From the NCBI GenBank assembly GCA_041752315.1, contig JBGSHJ010000042.1:1-64000 (forward strand): DNA of 64,000 bases. The letters run 5' to 3'. This document shows, in pieces, positions 18,380 through 26,606 of this stretch. The position numbers and the translations under genes were made by a program. The stretch is from SYFY01 sp041752315 (GTDB taxonomy: Bacteria; Pseudomonadota; Gammaproteobacteria; Pseudomonadales; Azotimanducaceae). The notes beneath the pieces were generated by a model. The model worked only from the letters and a program-made list of their open reading frames with translations, did no database searches and was not told the DNA's origin. Within the stretch, counting starts at the first letter, position 1. Each line of letters starts with the position of its first letter.

Positions 18380-18683
18380 TGCTGAAGCATAGTCCTCACG
18401 CACCCGAAGGGGAATCAACAGTCCGGCTGCCACACTCCGCGGATTTCGCTATCGCCAAGCTTCAGGACCGTCGATGGGCAGCCAGTGCCGACGGTGCTCC
18501 CGCGGCACGGCCGATAAACGTCCCACCGACGCCTCGATGTCGTTTTTTTTCCGGATGACCGGATCGATTGTCTGCTTTGGATCTCGAGGGATATCCCGAC
18601 TTCTGCTGTCTGGTTTTGTCCATCTGCAGGCAGTCATGGGAAAAAGGTGAACAGCAGGCTACAGCCAGAGTATCAATGAGTTA
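18380..18683. other. Intergenic gap between barrel gene and tRNA genes
   Basis: A leftward 62-codon frame (18449-18637) has no ribosome site and no recognisable product. A T8 tract at 18543-18550 follows a four-bp CGAC/GTCG stem, but no rightward gene precedes it. Must contain the barrel-gene promoter and the 3' end of the tRNA transcript. Confidence 0.4.
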
Positions 18684-18773
18684 TGGTGCCCGGAGCCGGA
18701 ATCGAACCGGCACGGCCGGATTAGGGCCTGGGGATTTTAAGTCCCCTGTGTCTACCTGTTTCACCATCCGGGC
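18684..18773 (-). tRNA. tRNA-Leu (UAA anticodon)
   Basis: Full cloverleaf on the minus strand: acceptor GCCCGGA pairing with TCCGGGC, discriminator A and encoded CCA at 18686-18684, T-loop GGTTCGATTCC, long class II variable arm, and anticodon loop CTTAAAA giving UAA. Reads UUA/UUG codons. A second tRNA-Leu is 21 bases upstream, so both are probably cut from one precursor. Confidence 0.95.
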
Positions 18774-18794
18774 AAGTCGGGCGGATACGTGTGT

Positions 18795-18880
18795 TGGTGC
18801 CCAGGGCGAGACTCGAACTCGCACGTCACTAGGACACTGGAACCTAAATCCAGCCTGTCTACCAATTCCAACACCTGGGC
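18795..18880 (-). tRNA. tRNA-Leu (UAG anticodon)
   Basis: Minus-strand cloverleaf with acceptor GCCCAGG pairing with CCTGGGC (one wobble-free 7-bp stem), T-loop AGTTCGAGTCT, class II variable arm, anticodon loop TTTAGGT giving UAG, and encoded CCA at 18797-18795. Reads CUA and other CUN codons. Forms a tandem pair with the UAA isoacceptor. Confidence 0.94.
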
Positions 18881-19014
18881 ATGCGCGGCATGGTACGGGT
18901 GCCCCCAGGTCGTGACAAGGCTGATTGGCTGGAGCTGCACGACCCGAGCGGGGTGATGGGAGCCCTGATCCGGCATCGGCTATCATCACATTCGCCACCC
19001 TTGAGGAATCAGTC

Positions 19015-20154
19015 ATGGAACATCCGATCCACGGTTTTGTGCAGCCCGGTTTTGAGCGGGTGCGTGAAGTTTTCGAACGAAATTTCACTGAAGACGTTGA
19101 TGTCGGTGCGAGTTTCTGCGTTGTGCAGGATGGCGAGTTGCTCGTTGATCTGTGGGGTGGCTATCAGGACCGGGCCTGCACCAGAACCTGGAACGAGGAC
19201 ACGCTCGTCAACCTGTATTCAACCACCAAGGGACTCGGCGCTGCGGCGTTTGCCTGGGTCGTTGAAAAGACAGGAGTCGGGTACGACGACGAAGTTCGCC
19301 GATATTGGCCCGAGTTGCTCGCCGCCAGGGATGGATTGACGATCGGTCAACTACTGTCCCATCAGGGTGGCATCTGTGGTGTGGACACGAGAATCTCCGT
19401 CGAAGACCTGTACGACTGGGACAAGATGATCACTCTCATGGAACGCCAGCAACCCTACTGGACACCGGGCACCGCGGCGGGTTACCACGCCATCAACTGG
19501 GGGTATCTGCCCGGGGAACTGGCGAGACGGATCACCGGCCGAACGCTTGGTGACATCCTCAATCAGGAGATCGCACGGCCGCTGCAGGCCGATTGTCATA
19601 TCGGTCTGTCGACGGACCAACACGGGCGTGTCGCCGACATGATTGGTCCGAACCACGCCAGGATCAAACCGGACATGGCCGTAATGATGGGCATGAAAAT
19701 GCCGCCGCTCTATTCGGTTGCCCTGCAGAATCCTTCAGTCCGTCCGTTTCAGGACGCATCCAGTGCAGCCTGGCGAAGCGCGGAGGTTGCCGCAGCCAAT
19801 GGCCACGGCAACGCACGCGGTGTTGCTCGTGTTTACGGTGCACTTGCTTGCGGTGGCGGCAGTGTCCTCTGGGCGGATACGGTCGCCGAACTTGCCAGGC
19901 AGGAAGTTGACGAAACACCGGATCTGGTACTGGGACGTCCGCTACGCAGAAGTCCCGGCATGATCCTCAACACCGAACAGCAATATGGACCGAACCGGAA
20001 CAGTTTTGGTCATGCCGGAGCTGGCGGTTCGGTCGGCTTTGCAGATCCCGTGCGCGGGCTTGGTATTGCCTACGTCATGAACCAGATGCAGATGAACCTG
20101 AATGACGATACCCGTGCAGGTCGCCTGGTGCGGGCGGTGTACGCTTCGTTCTGA
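19015..20154 (+). CDS. Beta-lactamase-fold serine hydrolase (EstB/class C-like)
   Basis: A 379-residue serine hydrolase of MEROPS S12 type. The nucleophile motif S-x-x-K is in LYSTTKGLGAA, the Tyr motif in AAGYHAINWGYL, and a C-terminal GHAGAGGSVGFADP replaces the KTG box, as in EstB-like esterases. There is no signal peptide, so a cytoplasmic esterase is more likely than a penicillin-interacting enzyme. GAGGA lies 7 bases before ATG 19015, deciding this start. Substrate unknown. Confidence 0.87.
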   Translation: MEHPIHGFVQPGFERVREVFERNFTEDVDVGASFCVVQDGELLVDLWGGYQDRACTRTWNEDTLVNLYSTTKGLGAAAFAWVVEKTGVGYDDEVRRYWPELLAARDGLTIGQLLSHQGGICGVDTRISVEDLYDWDKMITLMERQQPYWTPGTAAGYHAINWGYLPGELARRITGRTLGDILNQEIARPLQADCHIGLSTDQHGRVADMIGPNHARIKPDMAVMMGMKMPPLYSVALQNPSVRPFQDASSAAWRSAEVAAANGHGNARGVARVYGALACGGGSVLWADTVAELARQEVDETPDLVLGRPLRRSPGMILNTEQQYGPNRNSFGHAGAGGSVGFADPVRGLGIAYVMNQMQMNLNDDTRAGRLVRAVYASF

Positions 20155-20206
20155 CCCAGCCGGGGCCTCGTACCAGGCTCCGAGGTCAGCACGATCTTTC
20201 GCCTGG

Positions 20207-22570
20207 TCAGGTTATCCCTCCAACGTCCACCTGCTGAGCGAAGGGCGGTGTCTTCCCGAGGGTCGCGCTTCGCACTACCTCGAGCAGGGTTTCAATACCG
20301 AAGGGTTTGATCAGGTAATGATCCACGCCAATCTCTTCGATCTTGCGCGCATCGTGGGCCTGGCTGAATCCTGTGATCAGGACGACGGGCAATTCGGGTC
20401 TGCGCCCTTTGACAAATTGTGCGAGATCAAGACCCGACAGCATTGGCATGGCCTGATCGGTGAGCAGCAAAGCCACGTCATCGAGATGCTGCACCAGATA
20501 GTCGAGTGCCTTGGGGCTTTCGTTGAAGACCACGGTCTCGTAGCCGGAATGGCGGAGGATCTCGCCGAGGAAACTGCTGACCGTCACCTCATCATCAACG
20601 ACAACGATTCGGCCGCCCACCCTGCCGGTCGATGTCGGTGCAATGGCCGGTGGTTTGGCTTCCGGTTCAAAGGGTAGATGCAGCGTAAACCGTGTGCCCT
20701 GCCCAGGAGCAGAATCAACGCTCAGGTGGCCACCGGCGGTATGCACCATGCCATCGACCAGCCACAGACCGATGCCGGTGCCCTTTCCCGGCTCCCTGGT
20801 CGTGAAGTACATCTCGAAGATGTGCAGGAGATCGTCCGTCTTGATCCCGTGGCCCGTATCTTCGACCGACACGGCCACATGTCTCCCGGAGAGTCGTTCG
20901 CCACAGATCTGACAGTCCGGACAGCTATCGGCCTCATCCAGTCGCAATGTGATGCGACCGGTGCCGGTTATCGAATCCCGCGCGTTGATCATCAGGTTCA
21001 TGATCACCTGCTGAAACTGCATGGCGTCGAGCCGCACGGCCCGCAGCCCCGGAGCGATGATCGTTTCGATGCGAATCGTCGATGGGATGGCTGCCCTCAG
21101 CATGCGCGAGACATCTTCGATGGCTTCACCAATGTCCAGCGGTCGGGGCTCGCCACGAGAAGCGCGAGTGAATGTCAGCATCTGCGAGATGAGGTCACGT
21201 GCCCGGTGTCCGGCGGTAACGACCTCCCTGAGATAGCCGTCAATCTTTGTGTCGTCCAGACGATGGCGCGAGGTGAGCACCAGTTCCGCGTAACCGATTA
21301 TGCTGGCAAGAATATTGTTGAAATCATGGGCAATGCCACCGGCCAGTTGTCCCAGCGCTTCCATCTTGCCAGCCTGCTGCAGCTGGAACTGCAGCTCCTG
21401 CTGCTGCAGTTCGGCCTGTCTTTCCCGGCTCCGGTCACGAACCGTCGCCAGCATGCAGTCGACATCTTCGAGTTCGAGCAGCCGGGCGTTGATTTCAAGA
21501 TAATGGGAGTCGCCCTCCAGCAGCCGTTCGACCGAGAGACTGAGATGCTCAGGAGAGCGGCGCAGCGCATCGATGAATTCGTCGCGTGCCGCCTGGGATG
21601 GCCACAGGAAGTGGTCGGTGTTGCTGTCCCCCGCCTGCCAGCCGCGAAAAATGTCATTGGCTTCCAGGACATCACCGCTGTCTGTTCTGGAGATGAAAAC
21701 CGCGTCCGGACTTTCCATTACCAGCGCCTGGAACTTGCGCTGGCTCTGCAGTTGTTCGCGCCTGGCCTGACGTGCGTCGGTGACATCCTGCAGCACACCG
21801 TAGGTACCCACAAACCGATCGGCGGCTGAGCCGGGGCCCGGTCGATACAGCCCTCTGGCCGAACACTGGATCAGGACCGTGCCACCGGTTCTCGAACGGA
21901 CCTCGAACTCCAGCTGACGAGTCTTGCGTGAACCTTCGCGTCGCTCATTGATCTGGTTCTGCAATCGCTTTCGCAGCTCCGGATCACTGAACAGGGTTTG
22001 CCAGGATCGTCCGGCAAGTGCACCCCTATCCGTTTCGAAGACGTATTCCAGACGATTGTTGATGAAGGTAAAGTTGCCATCCCCGTCGAGCATGTAAAGC
22101 AGGTCGGGAAACGCATCCAGCAGGAAACGATTCAGCTCGTTGGTACGCTCCTCACGCAGCTTCATGGCGTTGTGGTCCTGCTCCAGCTGCCACTGTTCGA
22201 GCGCATGGCCCACACTGCGCAGGAGCCGGTCCGGAGCGAACGGTTTGCCGATGAAATCGTAGGCACCCAGCCTCAGAAGTGGTGACATCGTCGTATGGGC
22301 CTGTTCGCCGCTGACCACGATGGCCTTCGTTGAATGGTTTACCTGAACCAGTTTTTCGAGAAGTTCGACGCCGCTCATGCCAGGCATGTTGAGATCGAGT
22401 ACAAGTATCGCGGGCGGGTTGGCTTCTGCCCGGCGCAGGGCTGTCCCGGGATCCGTTTCGACTTCGACCGAATAACGATGTGCCAGGAGCAGCTGACGCA
22501 CACTTTCCGCATGGGCCGCGTCGTCGTCGACCACAAGAATGAAAGATCGATCGCTGATGATGCAGTCCAT
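20207..22570 (-). CDS. Hybrid sensor histidine kinase, REC-PAS-PAS-HisKA-HATPase-REC
   Basis: A 787-residue soluble kinase. Order: receiver (residues 10-125, phospho-Asp 59 in LVLDLNMPG), PAS (150-265), a second PAS-like domain (280-385), a glutamine-rich coiled coil, HisKA with His415 in GGIAHDFNNIL, HATPase with N box NLMINARDS and G boxes DTGHGIKTDD and GKGTGIGL, and a C-terminal receiver (phospho-Asp 705 in LLTDQAMPM). Cys550, 553 and 556 form a C-x2-C-x2-C loop inside the ATPase domain. Such kinases pass phosphate through the C-terminal receiver; no DNA-binding partner is adjacent. Start ATG 22570 lacks a clear ribosome site. Confidence 0.88.
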   Translation of the reverse strand: MDCIISDRSFILVVDDDAAHAESVRQLLLAHRYSVEVETDPGTALRRAEANPPAILVLDLNMPGMSGVELLEKLVQVNHSTKAIVVSGEQAHTTMSPLLRLGAYDFIGKPFAPDRLLRSVGHALEQWQLEQDHNAMKLREERTNELNRFLLDAFPDLLYMLDGDGNFTFINNRLEYVFETDRGALAGRSWQTLFSDPELRKRLQNQINERREGSRKTRQLEFEVRSRTGGTVLIQCSARGLYRPGPGSAADRFVGTYGVLQDVTDARQARREQLQSQRKFQALVMESPDAVFISRTDSGDVLEANDIFRGWQAGDSNTDHFLWPSQAARDEFIDALRRSPEHLSLSVERLLEGDSHYLEINARLLELEDVDCMLATVRDRSRERQAELQQQELQFQLQQAGKMEALGQLAGGIAHDFNNILASIIGYAELVLTSRHRLDDTKIDGYLREVVTAGHRARDLISQMLTFTRASRGEPRPLDIGEAIEDVSRMLRAAIPSTIRIETIIAPGLRAVRLDAMQFQQVIMNLMINARDSITGTGRITLRLDEADSCPDCQICGERLSGRHVAVSVEDTGHGIKTDDLLHIFEMYFTTREPGKGTGIGLWLVDGMVHTAGGHLSVDSAPGQGTRFTLHLPFEPEAKPPAIAPTSTGRVGGRIVVVDDEVTVSSFLGEILRHSGYETVVFNESPKALDYLVQHLDDVALLLTDQAMPMLSGLDLAQFVKGRRPELPVVLITGFSQAHDARKIEEIGVDHYLIKPFGIETLLEVVRSATLGKTPPFAQQVDVGGIT

Positions 22571-22676
22571 GCGTGAAATTGACAGGTAGTGTACTGTCCT
22601 TGGGCTGACGATTCTATTTGCCCAAATCAAGAATAGGATCAGGAAGTCGATCGGTAAGAAAAGCGAGAACACGCGC

Positions 22677-23939
22677 ATGCAGGACTCATTGCCGTTGACC
22701 GAAATTGTGTTCGTGGCGGGCGGTTTTGTCCTGGGTGCTCTGGTGGGTTCACTGCTGGTGGCGTGGAGGAGCGCACGCACCCGGTCCCTTCTGGACGCGG
22801 AACTGGCCGCGCTGCAGGCTCGATTTGCAGAGTTTCGCGACAGCGTGAATGCGCGTGATGAGTTTGCCACCGAAGCACGCGACGCACTGCGTAACGAACT
22901 GACCGTGCTGGCGGCACGCATGATGACCGAACAGGGTCATGTCAATCAGGTGGGGCTTGGCCAGATACTCAGCCCCTTGCGTGAACAGTTGCATGAATTC
23001 AGACGCCGCGTGGACGAAGTCCACTCGACCGAAGTGCGTGATCGCAGTTCACTGCTCACGGAGGTCCGAAATCTGCAGGCCAGCAGCGAACGGATCAATC
23101 AGGAGACCGCCAACCTTGCCCGGGCGCTGAAAGGCGACAAGAAACTGCAGGGCAACTGGGGCGAACTCGTGCTCAGCCGAATCCTTGAACAGTCCGGACT
23201 GCGAGTGGATGCCGAGTATTTTCTGCAAACGACCTTGCGCAATGATGCCGGCGACATGAAACGCCCCGATGTCATCGTCCAGTTGCCCGGGTCGCGCCAG
23301 ATTGTCATCGATGCGAAGCTGTCGCTGAACGCTTACGAAGCCGCAGTCAACAGCAGTGACGACCAGGAACGTGATCGGTACGTGCGAACGCATGTCAGCA
23401 ATCTGCGGGCACATGTAAAAAAGCTGGCCGAACAGGACTACGCCAGCCTGCCTGGTCTGGTAGCGCCTGACTTTGTCCTGATGTTCGTGCCGGTGGAATC
23501 GGCGTTTGTTCTGGCGTTGCAGAGCGACGCCGATCTGGTCACCGATGCCTACAATGACCATGTGGTGATCGTCAGCCCAACCACGTTGCTCATGTCGCTT
23601 CGCATCATTCACAATCTATGGCGTACGGAACGGCAGAATGACAACGCGCAAGAAATATCCCGCCGGGCCGGAGTGCTGTATGACAAGCTGCGCCTGTTTG
23701 CTGAAGACCTGCTTGCAGTCGGGCGCGATCTGGACCAGGCCCGCAATTCGCACGAGCGGGCCATGCGACGCCTCTCCGAAGGCAAGGGTAATGTGATCCG
23801 GCAAGCAGAAATGCTCCGGGAAATGGGTGCCCGGGTGACTCAGCCACTACCCGAGAGCCTGGTTTCGCGATCCTCTGATGCCCAGGAGGACGAGGGTCTG
23901 GCCCGCAACACCGGACGTCTTCAGACGCAACCGCTGTGA
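22677..23939 (+). CDS. rmuC: DNA recombination protein RmuC
   Basis: A 420-residue protein with an N-terminal membrane helix (residues 7-30), a coiled coil, and the RmuC nuclease-like core: GNWGELVLSRILEQSGL, then RPDVIVQLP and VIDAKLSLNAYEAA, which carry the PD-(D/E)xK-type residues. RmuC limits inversions at short inverted repeats and is thought to act on stalled-fork or foreign DNA. Divergent from the hybrid kinase, whose start is 106 bases away. Confidence 0.92.
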   Translation: MQDSLPLTEIVFVAGGFVLGALVGSLLVAWRSARTRSLLDAELAALQARFAEFRDSVNARDEFATEARDALRNELTVLAARMMTEQGHVNQVGLGQILSPLREQLHEFRRRVDEVHSTEVRDRSSLLTEVRNLQASSERINQETANLARALKGDKKLQGNWGELVLSRILEQSGLRVDAEYFLQTTLRNDAGDMKRPDVIVQLPGSRQIVIDAKLSLNAYEAAVNSSDDQERDRYVRTHVSNLRAHVKKLAEQDYASLPGLVAPDFVLMFVPVESAFVLALQSDADLVTDAYNDHVVIVSPTTLLMSLRIIHNLWRTERQNDNAQEISRRAGVLYDKLRLFAEDLLAVGRDLDQARNSHERAMRRLSEGKGNVIRQAEMLREMGARVTQPLPESLVSRSSDAQEDEGLARNTGRLQTQPL

Positions 23940-24060
23940 ACTTTGGCAGCGTTCTCGTTTCGTCCGCAGTGACTGCCAGGCAAAGCGGCCCTGGATCACA
24001 GAATGGTCAGGGGTGAACCGGTACATTGGCTTTTCAGAAACGGACAACGAGGACTCAAAC

Positions 24061-24252
24061 ATGCTGGTGTTAACCCGGCGAACCGGCGAGTCGATCATGA
24101 TCGACAATGAAATTGAGCTGAAAGTGCTCAAGATTCGGGGTAGCCAGGTGCATATCGGCATCGAAGCTCCGAAGAGCGCAGCAGTCCACCGCAAGGAAGT
24201 CTGGCTACGCATACACGCCGAGCCGAAGCCCGCTGGCCGGAGCGTCGGCTAA
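24061..24252 (+). CDS. csrA: CsrA/RsmA carbon-storage regulator
   Basis: A 63-residue CsrA: starts MLVLTRRTGESIMID with the RNA-binding first strand, and keeps the VHRKEVW segment with the key Arg of the C-terminal surface. As a dimer it binds GGA-containing mRNA leaders to alter translation and decay. GAGGA is 9 bases before the ATG. It is not next to alaS or a serine tRNA as the main csrA of most gammaproteobacteria is, so this could be a second paralogue. Confidence 0.92.
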   Translation: MLVLTRRTGESIMIDNEIELKVLKIRGSQVHIGIEAPKSAAVHRKEVWLRIHAEPKPAGRSVG

Positions 24253-24261
24253 AATCTGAAT

Positions 24262-24294
24262 CACTGGCCTGCACCCGCTGATGGGAGGCCAGTG
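24262..24294. terminator. Strong inverted repeat downstream of csrA
   Basis: Perfect 9-bp stem CACTGGCCT/AGGCCAGTG with a 15-base loop begins 9 bases after the csrA stop. There is no poly-T, so it is either a Rho-assisted/bidirectional end between two convergent genes or a 3' stabilising hairpin. Confidence 0.5.
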
Positions 24295-24368
24295 GACGTT
24301 CAGCATCCTGAACGCTTGCCCTTCCGACTCAGATTTCCTCCGCCTTGCATCTGCGGGCGATCACCACG

Positions 24369-24890
24369 TCATGCATTGACATCTTCCGCAGGCGGCAGAC
24401 CGGCCAGCAAGAAGGCCGGTGTCTCGCAGATGGCGTAGGGCCTGATCAACTGCGACGTCAGGTGAAAACGGTGCTGATGGAGATCTTCCCGCTGTTCACG
24501 CGCCAACTGTTCGGCCGTCGGCTTCAACGCAACACTGTCAATCTCGGACCAGATCGGGTGCATTTTCTGCAACCGCGTAAAGCGACAGACGCTGTCATGT
24601 CCCCCCAGCTGTTTGGCCAGCACTTCAACACTGGTGATCATCGCATAGTGGCTGAAGGCAATGATGTTGCCTTCCTGAACCGCCAACAGTATCGGCATCG
24701 ACTCACCTGCTGATTCAGCGATCCGCCACAGTTCCTGTGCAATCAGCCAGGGATGATGGTCACGATAGGCGCCAGCCTGATCGTTCTCCGTCAGCGTAGC
24801 GATGGCCTTGGCAGTGGTCACGGTGGCGATACACCATTTGTAAACGGGGGAGTGGTCGGGGCGCAATGACGTCATTTCGATACTGTGCAT
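24369..24890 (-). CDS. Hypothetical protein divergent from FAN1
   Basis: A 173-residue product, start taken at ATG 24890 (ATG 24875 also possible). Composition is natural for a soluble globular protein: helix-rich segment HHPWLIAQELWRIAESAGES and later SEIDSVALKPTAEQLAREQR. The open frame continues upstream into the FAN1 gene but that part reads as antisense. No motif recognised. Its start lies only about 75 bases from the FAN1 start, in opposite direction, so the two share a promoter region. Confidence 0.55.
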   Translation of the reverse strand: MHSIEMTSLRPDHSPVYKWCIATVTTAKAIATLTENDQAGAYRDHHPWLIAQELWRIAESAGESMPILLAVQEGNIIAFSHYAMITSVEVLAKQLGGHDSVCRFTRLQKMHPIWSEIDSVALKPTAEQLAREQREDLHQHRFHLTSQLIRPYAICETPAFLLAGLPPAEDVNA

Positions 24891-24905
24891 CCATACAGAT
24901 GTGCT

Positions 24906-24911
24906 TATAAT
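24906..24911 (+). promoter_or_regulatory. Candidate -10 element for the FAN1 operon
   Basis: A consensus TATAAT lies 55 bases before the chosen FAN1 ATG; no good -35 hexamer is seen at 17 bases. The reverse strand also reads TATAAG here, so the site could serve the divergent gene too. Confidence 0.4.
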
Positions 24912-24965
24912 CGCCGCAGGGTCTCCCCACTTGTCAAGCATTCGCAAATCCGCCGGCTCATCCAG

Positions 24966-26606
24966 ATGGTTCAGCTCCTTGCTCGGCGTCCGCCACCACC
25001 TGACTACTACCGCGAGAATTTCCTCGAACTCCTGCAGTTTGTCCTGTCCCGCTATCGATCTGCACTGCGGCCCGCTGATATCGAGTTTGCACACCGCTTT
25101 TTTGCGACGGGTACTCCTGCACAGCGATTGCTGGTCCGGTTGTTCATGCGCAAAGGACCGCTCTTCCGACCGGATCGGCTCGACTACGACGAAGTCGCAG
25201 ACGTTGGTGAGGCCATTGCCAGACTCATTGCTTCCAGTCTGGTAAGGCACCAGCCCACGGTTGCAGCTGACCGGGTACTGGCGCTGCTTACCCGCAGCGA
25301 ACTCCTGGATCGTTTTCCGTCAACCCGCCGCCAGTGTGGTCGTTCTGCGACACGCGAAACCATTCTGCAGACACTGCTTTCGATGCACTCTGATCATCAA
25401 TTGCTGGCTGCGTTGCGCGAGTCGCACGATTGGATCGGGCTGTGCGATCTGGATGTTCTTGGCCGATTGCAGCTCCTCTGTTTTGGTTCGCAGGCAATGG
25501 ATATGTCTGCTTTTGTCCTGCGTGATCTTGGTGTACAGCGAATCGAGGATTACACGCTGGATGCGGGAGGAGAGAACGATTTCAGCCGGCTCGAGGTGCT
25601 GGAGCGTTTCCTGGACGTCTCGACAACCGCCAACTGGCTGGCCGCACTTGAAACGATGCCGGGGTTGTCGCACTCGATCTGGTTGCGTTTGCAGGGGGCT
25701 GCCACTCACCGTCCCACCGAACGACGCAGGAGCAGAATGCTCAATGAACTGGGGCGCTGGCATGAACGACGCAATGAGCCATCGCGTGCAATCACCTGTT
25801 ATGCAGCCAGCTCGCGACATCCGGCCCGGGAACGACTGGTGCGAATCTTCGAAAAACATCCGGAACTGGGCAACGCCAACGGTCTGCTTGCCTGCATGCG
25901 TGAGGAACCATGGTGTCCGGAGGAAGCCGTTTTTTCCGAGCGCCGGAAATGCAAGGACCCGATTCACTCACCACTCGTCAGAACAAGGGCACTCTCGATC
26001 AACAATCTGGTCATGACACCCGGTGCCATTGAAAGGCATGCACTGGCCGACCTCTCGGCGGGAGGCGGATGGGGAGTGCATCTGGAGAATCATCTGCCCA
26101 TGGGGCTGACCGCGCTGGCGTACTGGGATGTGCTGTTCATGCCCGTGTCCGGTGCGTTTACCCACCTTTTCCAGCACGGTCCGCATGACCTTTTTCTGGA
26201 CGATTTTTTCGTGCCCCGAAAGATGGCCATACAGTCACGATTCGAACAGCTGCACGCAGCGTCCAGCACCGCTGACCTCCTGCTCCAGACCTGGGATGAA
26301 AAATCGGGTACGGCAAATGCCATGCTGGTCTGGCAGGCGCTGCCGAGGGCGCTCCTGGTGAAGATCCTTGATGCCCTGCCAAAAGCACACCTGCTGGCAC
26401 TGACTCGCGTGGTCATCGAGTGCCCGGGCCGCTGCCGGACCGGGTTCCCCGATCTTTTTGTGCAACATGCACAGGGCAACTGCGAGTTCATCGAAGTGAA
26501 GGGGCCGTCCGATCAGCTGCAGCCACAACAGCGGGCGTGGCTGGCTCGCCTCGATGCGTTGTCCATTCCGGCGTCAGTCCTCAAGTACACACCATGCCTG
26601 AGCTGA
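24966..26606 (+). CDS. FAN1-type VRR-NUC structure-specific nuclease
   Basis: A 546-residue homologue of FAN1, which cuts 5' flaps and helps undo interstrand crosslinks. N-terminal DNA-binding region begins YYRENFLELLQFVLSRYR and has LFMRKGPLFRPDRLDYDE; the middle is TPR-like; the C-terminal VRR-NUC domain shows Asp496 (GFPDLF), Glu510 and Lys512 (FIEVKGPSDQL) and Gln522, aligning with the catalytic D-E-K-Q of human FAN1. ATG 24966 gives the usual bacterial length; an ATG at 24885 would overlap the divergent gene. It overlaps the next gene, an XPD-like helicase, by 13 bases. Confidence 0.9.
   Translation: MVQLLARRPPPPDYYRENFLELLQFVLSRYRSALRPADIEFAHRFFATGTPAQRLLVRLFMRKGPLFRPDRLDYDEVADVGEAIARLIASSLVRHQPTVAADRVLALLTRSELLDRFPSTRRQCGRSATRETILQTLLSMHSDHQLLAALRESHDWIGLCDLDVLGRLQLLCFGSQAMDMSAFVLRDLGVQRIEDYTLDAGGENDFSRLEVLERFLDVSTTANWLAALETMPGLSHSIWLRLQGAATHRPTERRRSRMLNELGRWHERRNEPSRAITCYAASSRHPARERLVRIFEKHPELGNANGLLACMREEPWCPEEAVFSERRKCKDPIHSPLVRTRALSINNLVMTPGAIERHALADLSAGGGWGVHLENHLPMGLTALAYWDVLFMPVSGAFTHLFQHGPHDLFLDDFFVPRKMAIQSRFEQLHAASSTADLLLQTWDEKSGTANAMLVWQALPRALLVKILDALPKAHLLALTRVVIECPGRCRTGFPDLFVQHAQGNCEFIEVKGPSDQLQPQQRAWLARLDALSIPASVLKYTPCLS

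Noticed and set aside
18530..18550. Intrinsic terminator ending in T8
   Set aside because: Stem is only four bp and no rightward gene lies upstream of it.
24891..25250. Upstream continuation of the leftward frame 24369-25250 as one 293-residue gene
   Set aside because: The added part is antisense to the FAN1 coding start, with poor composition; the start at 24890 is more natural.
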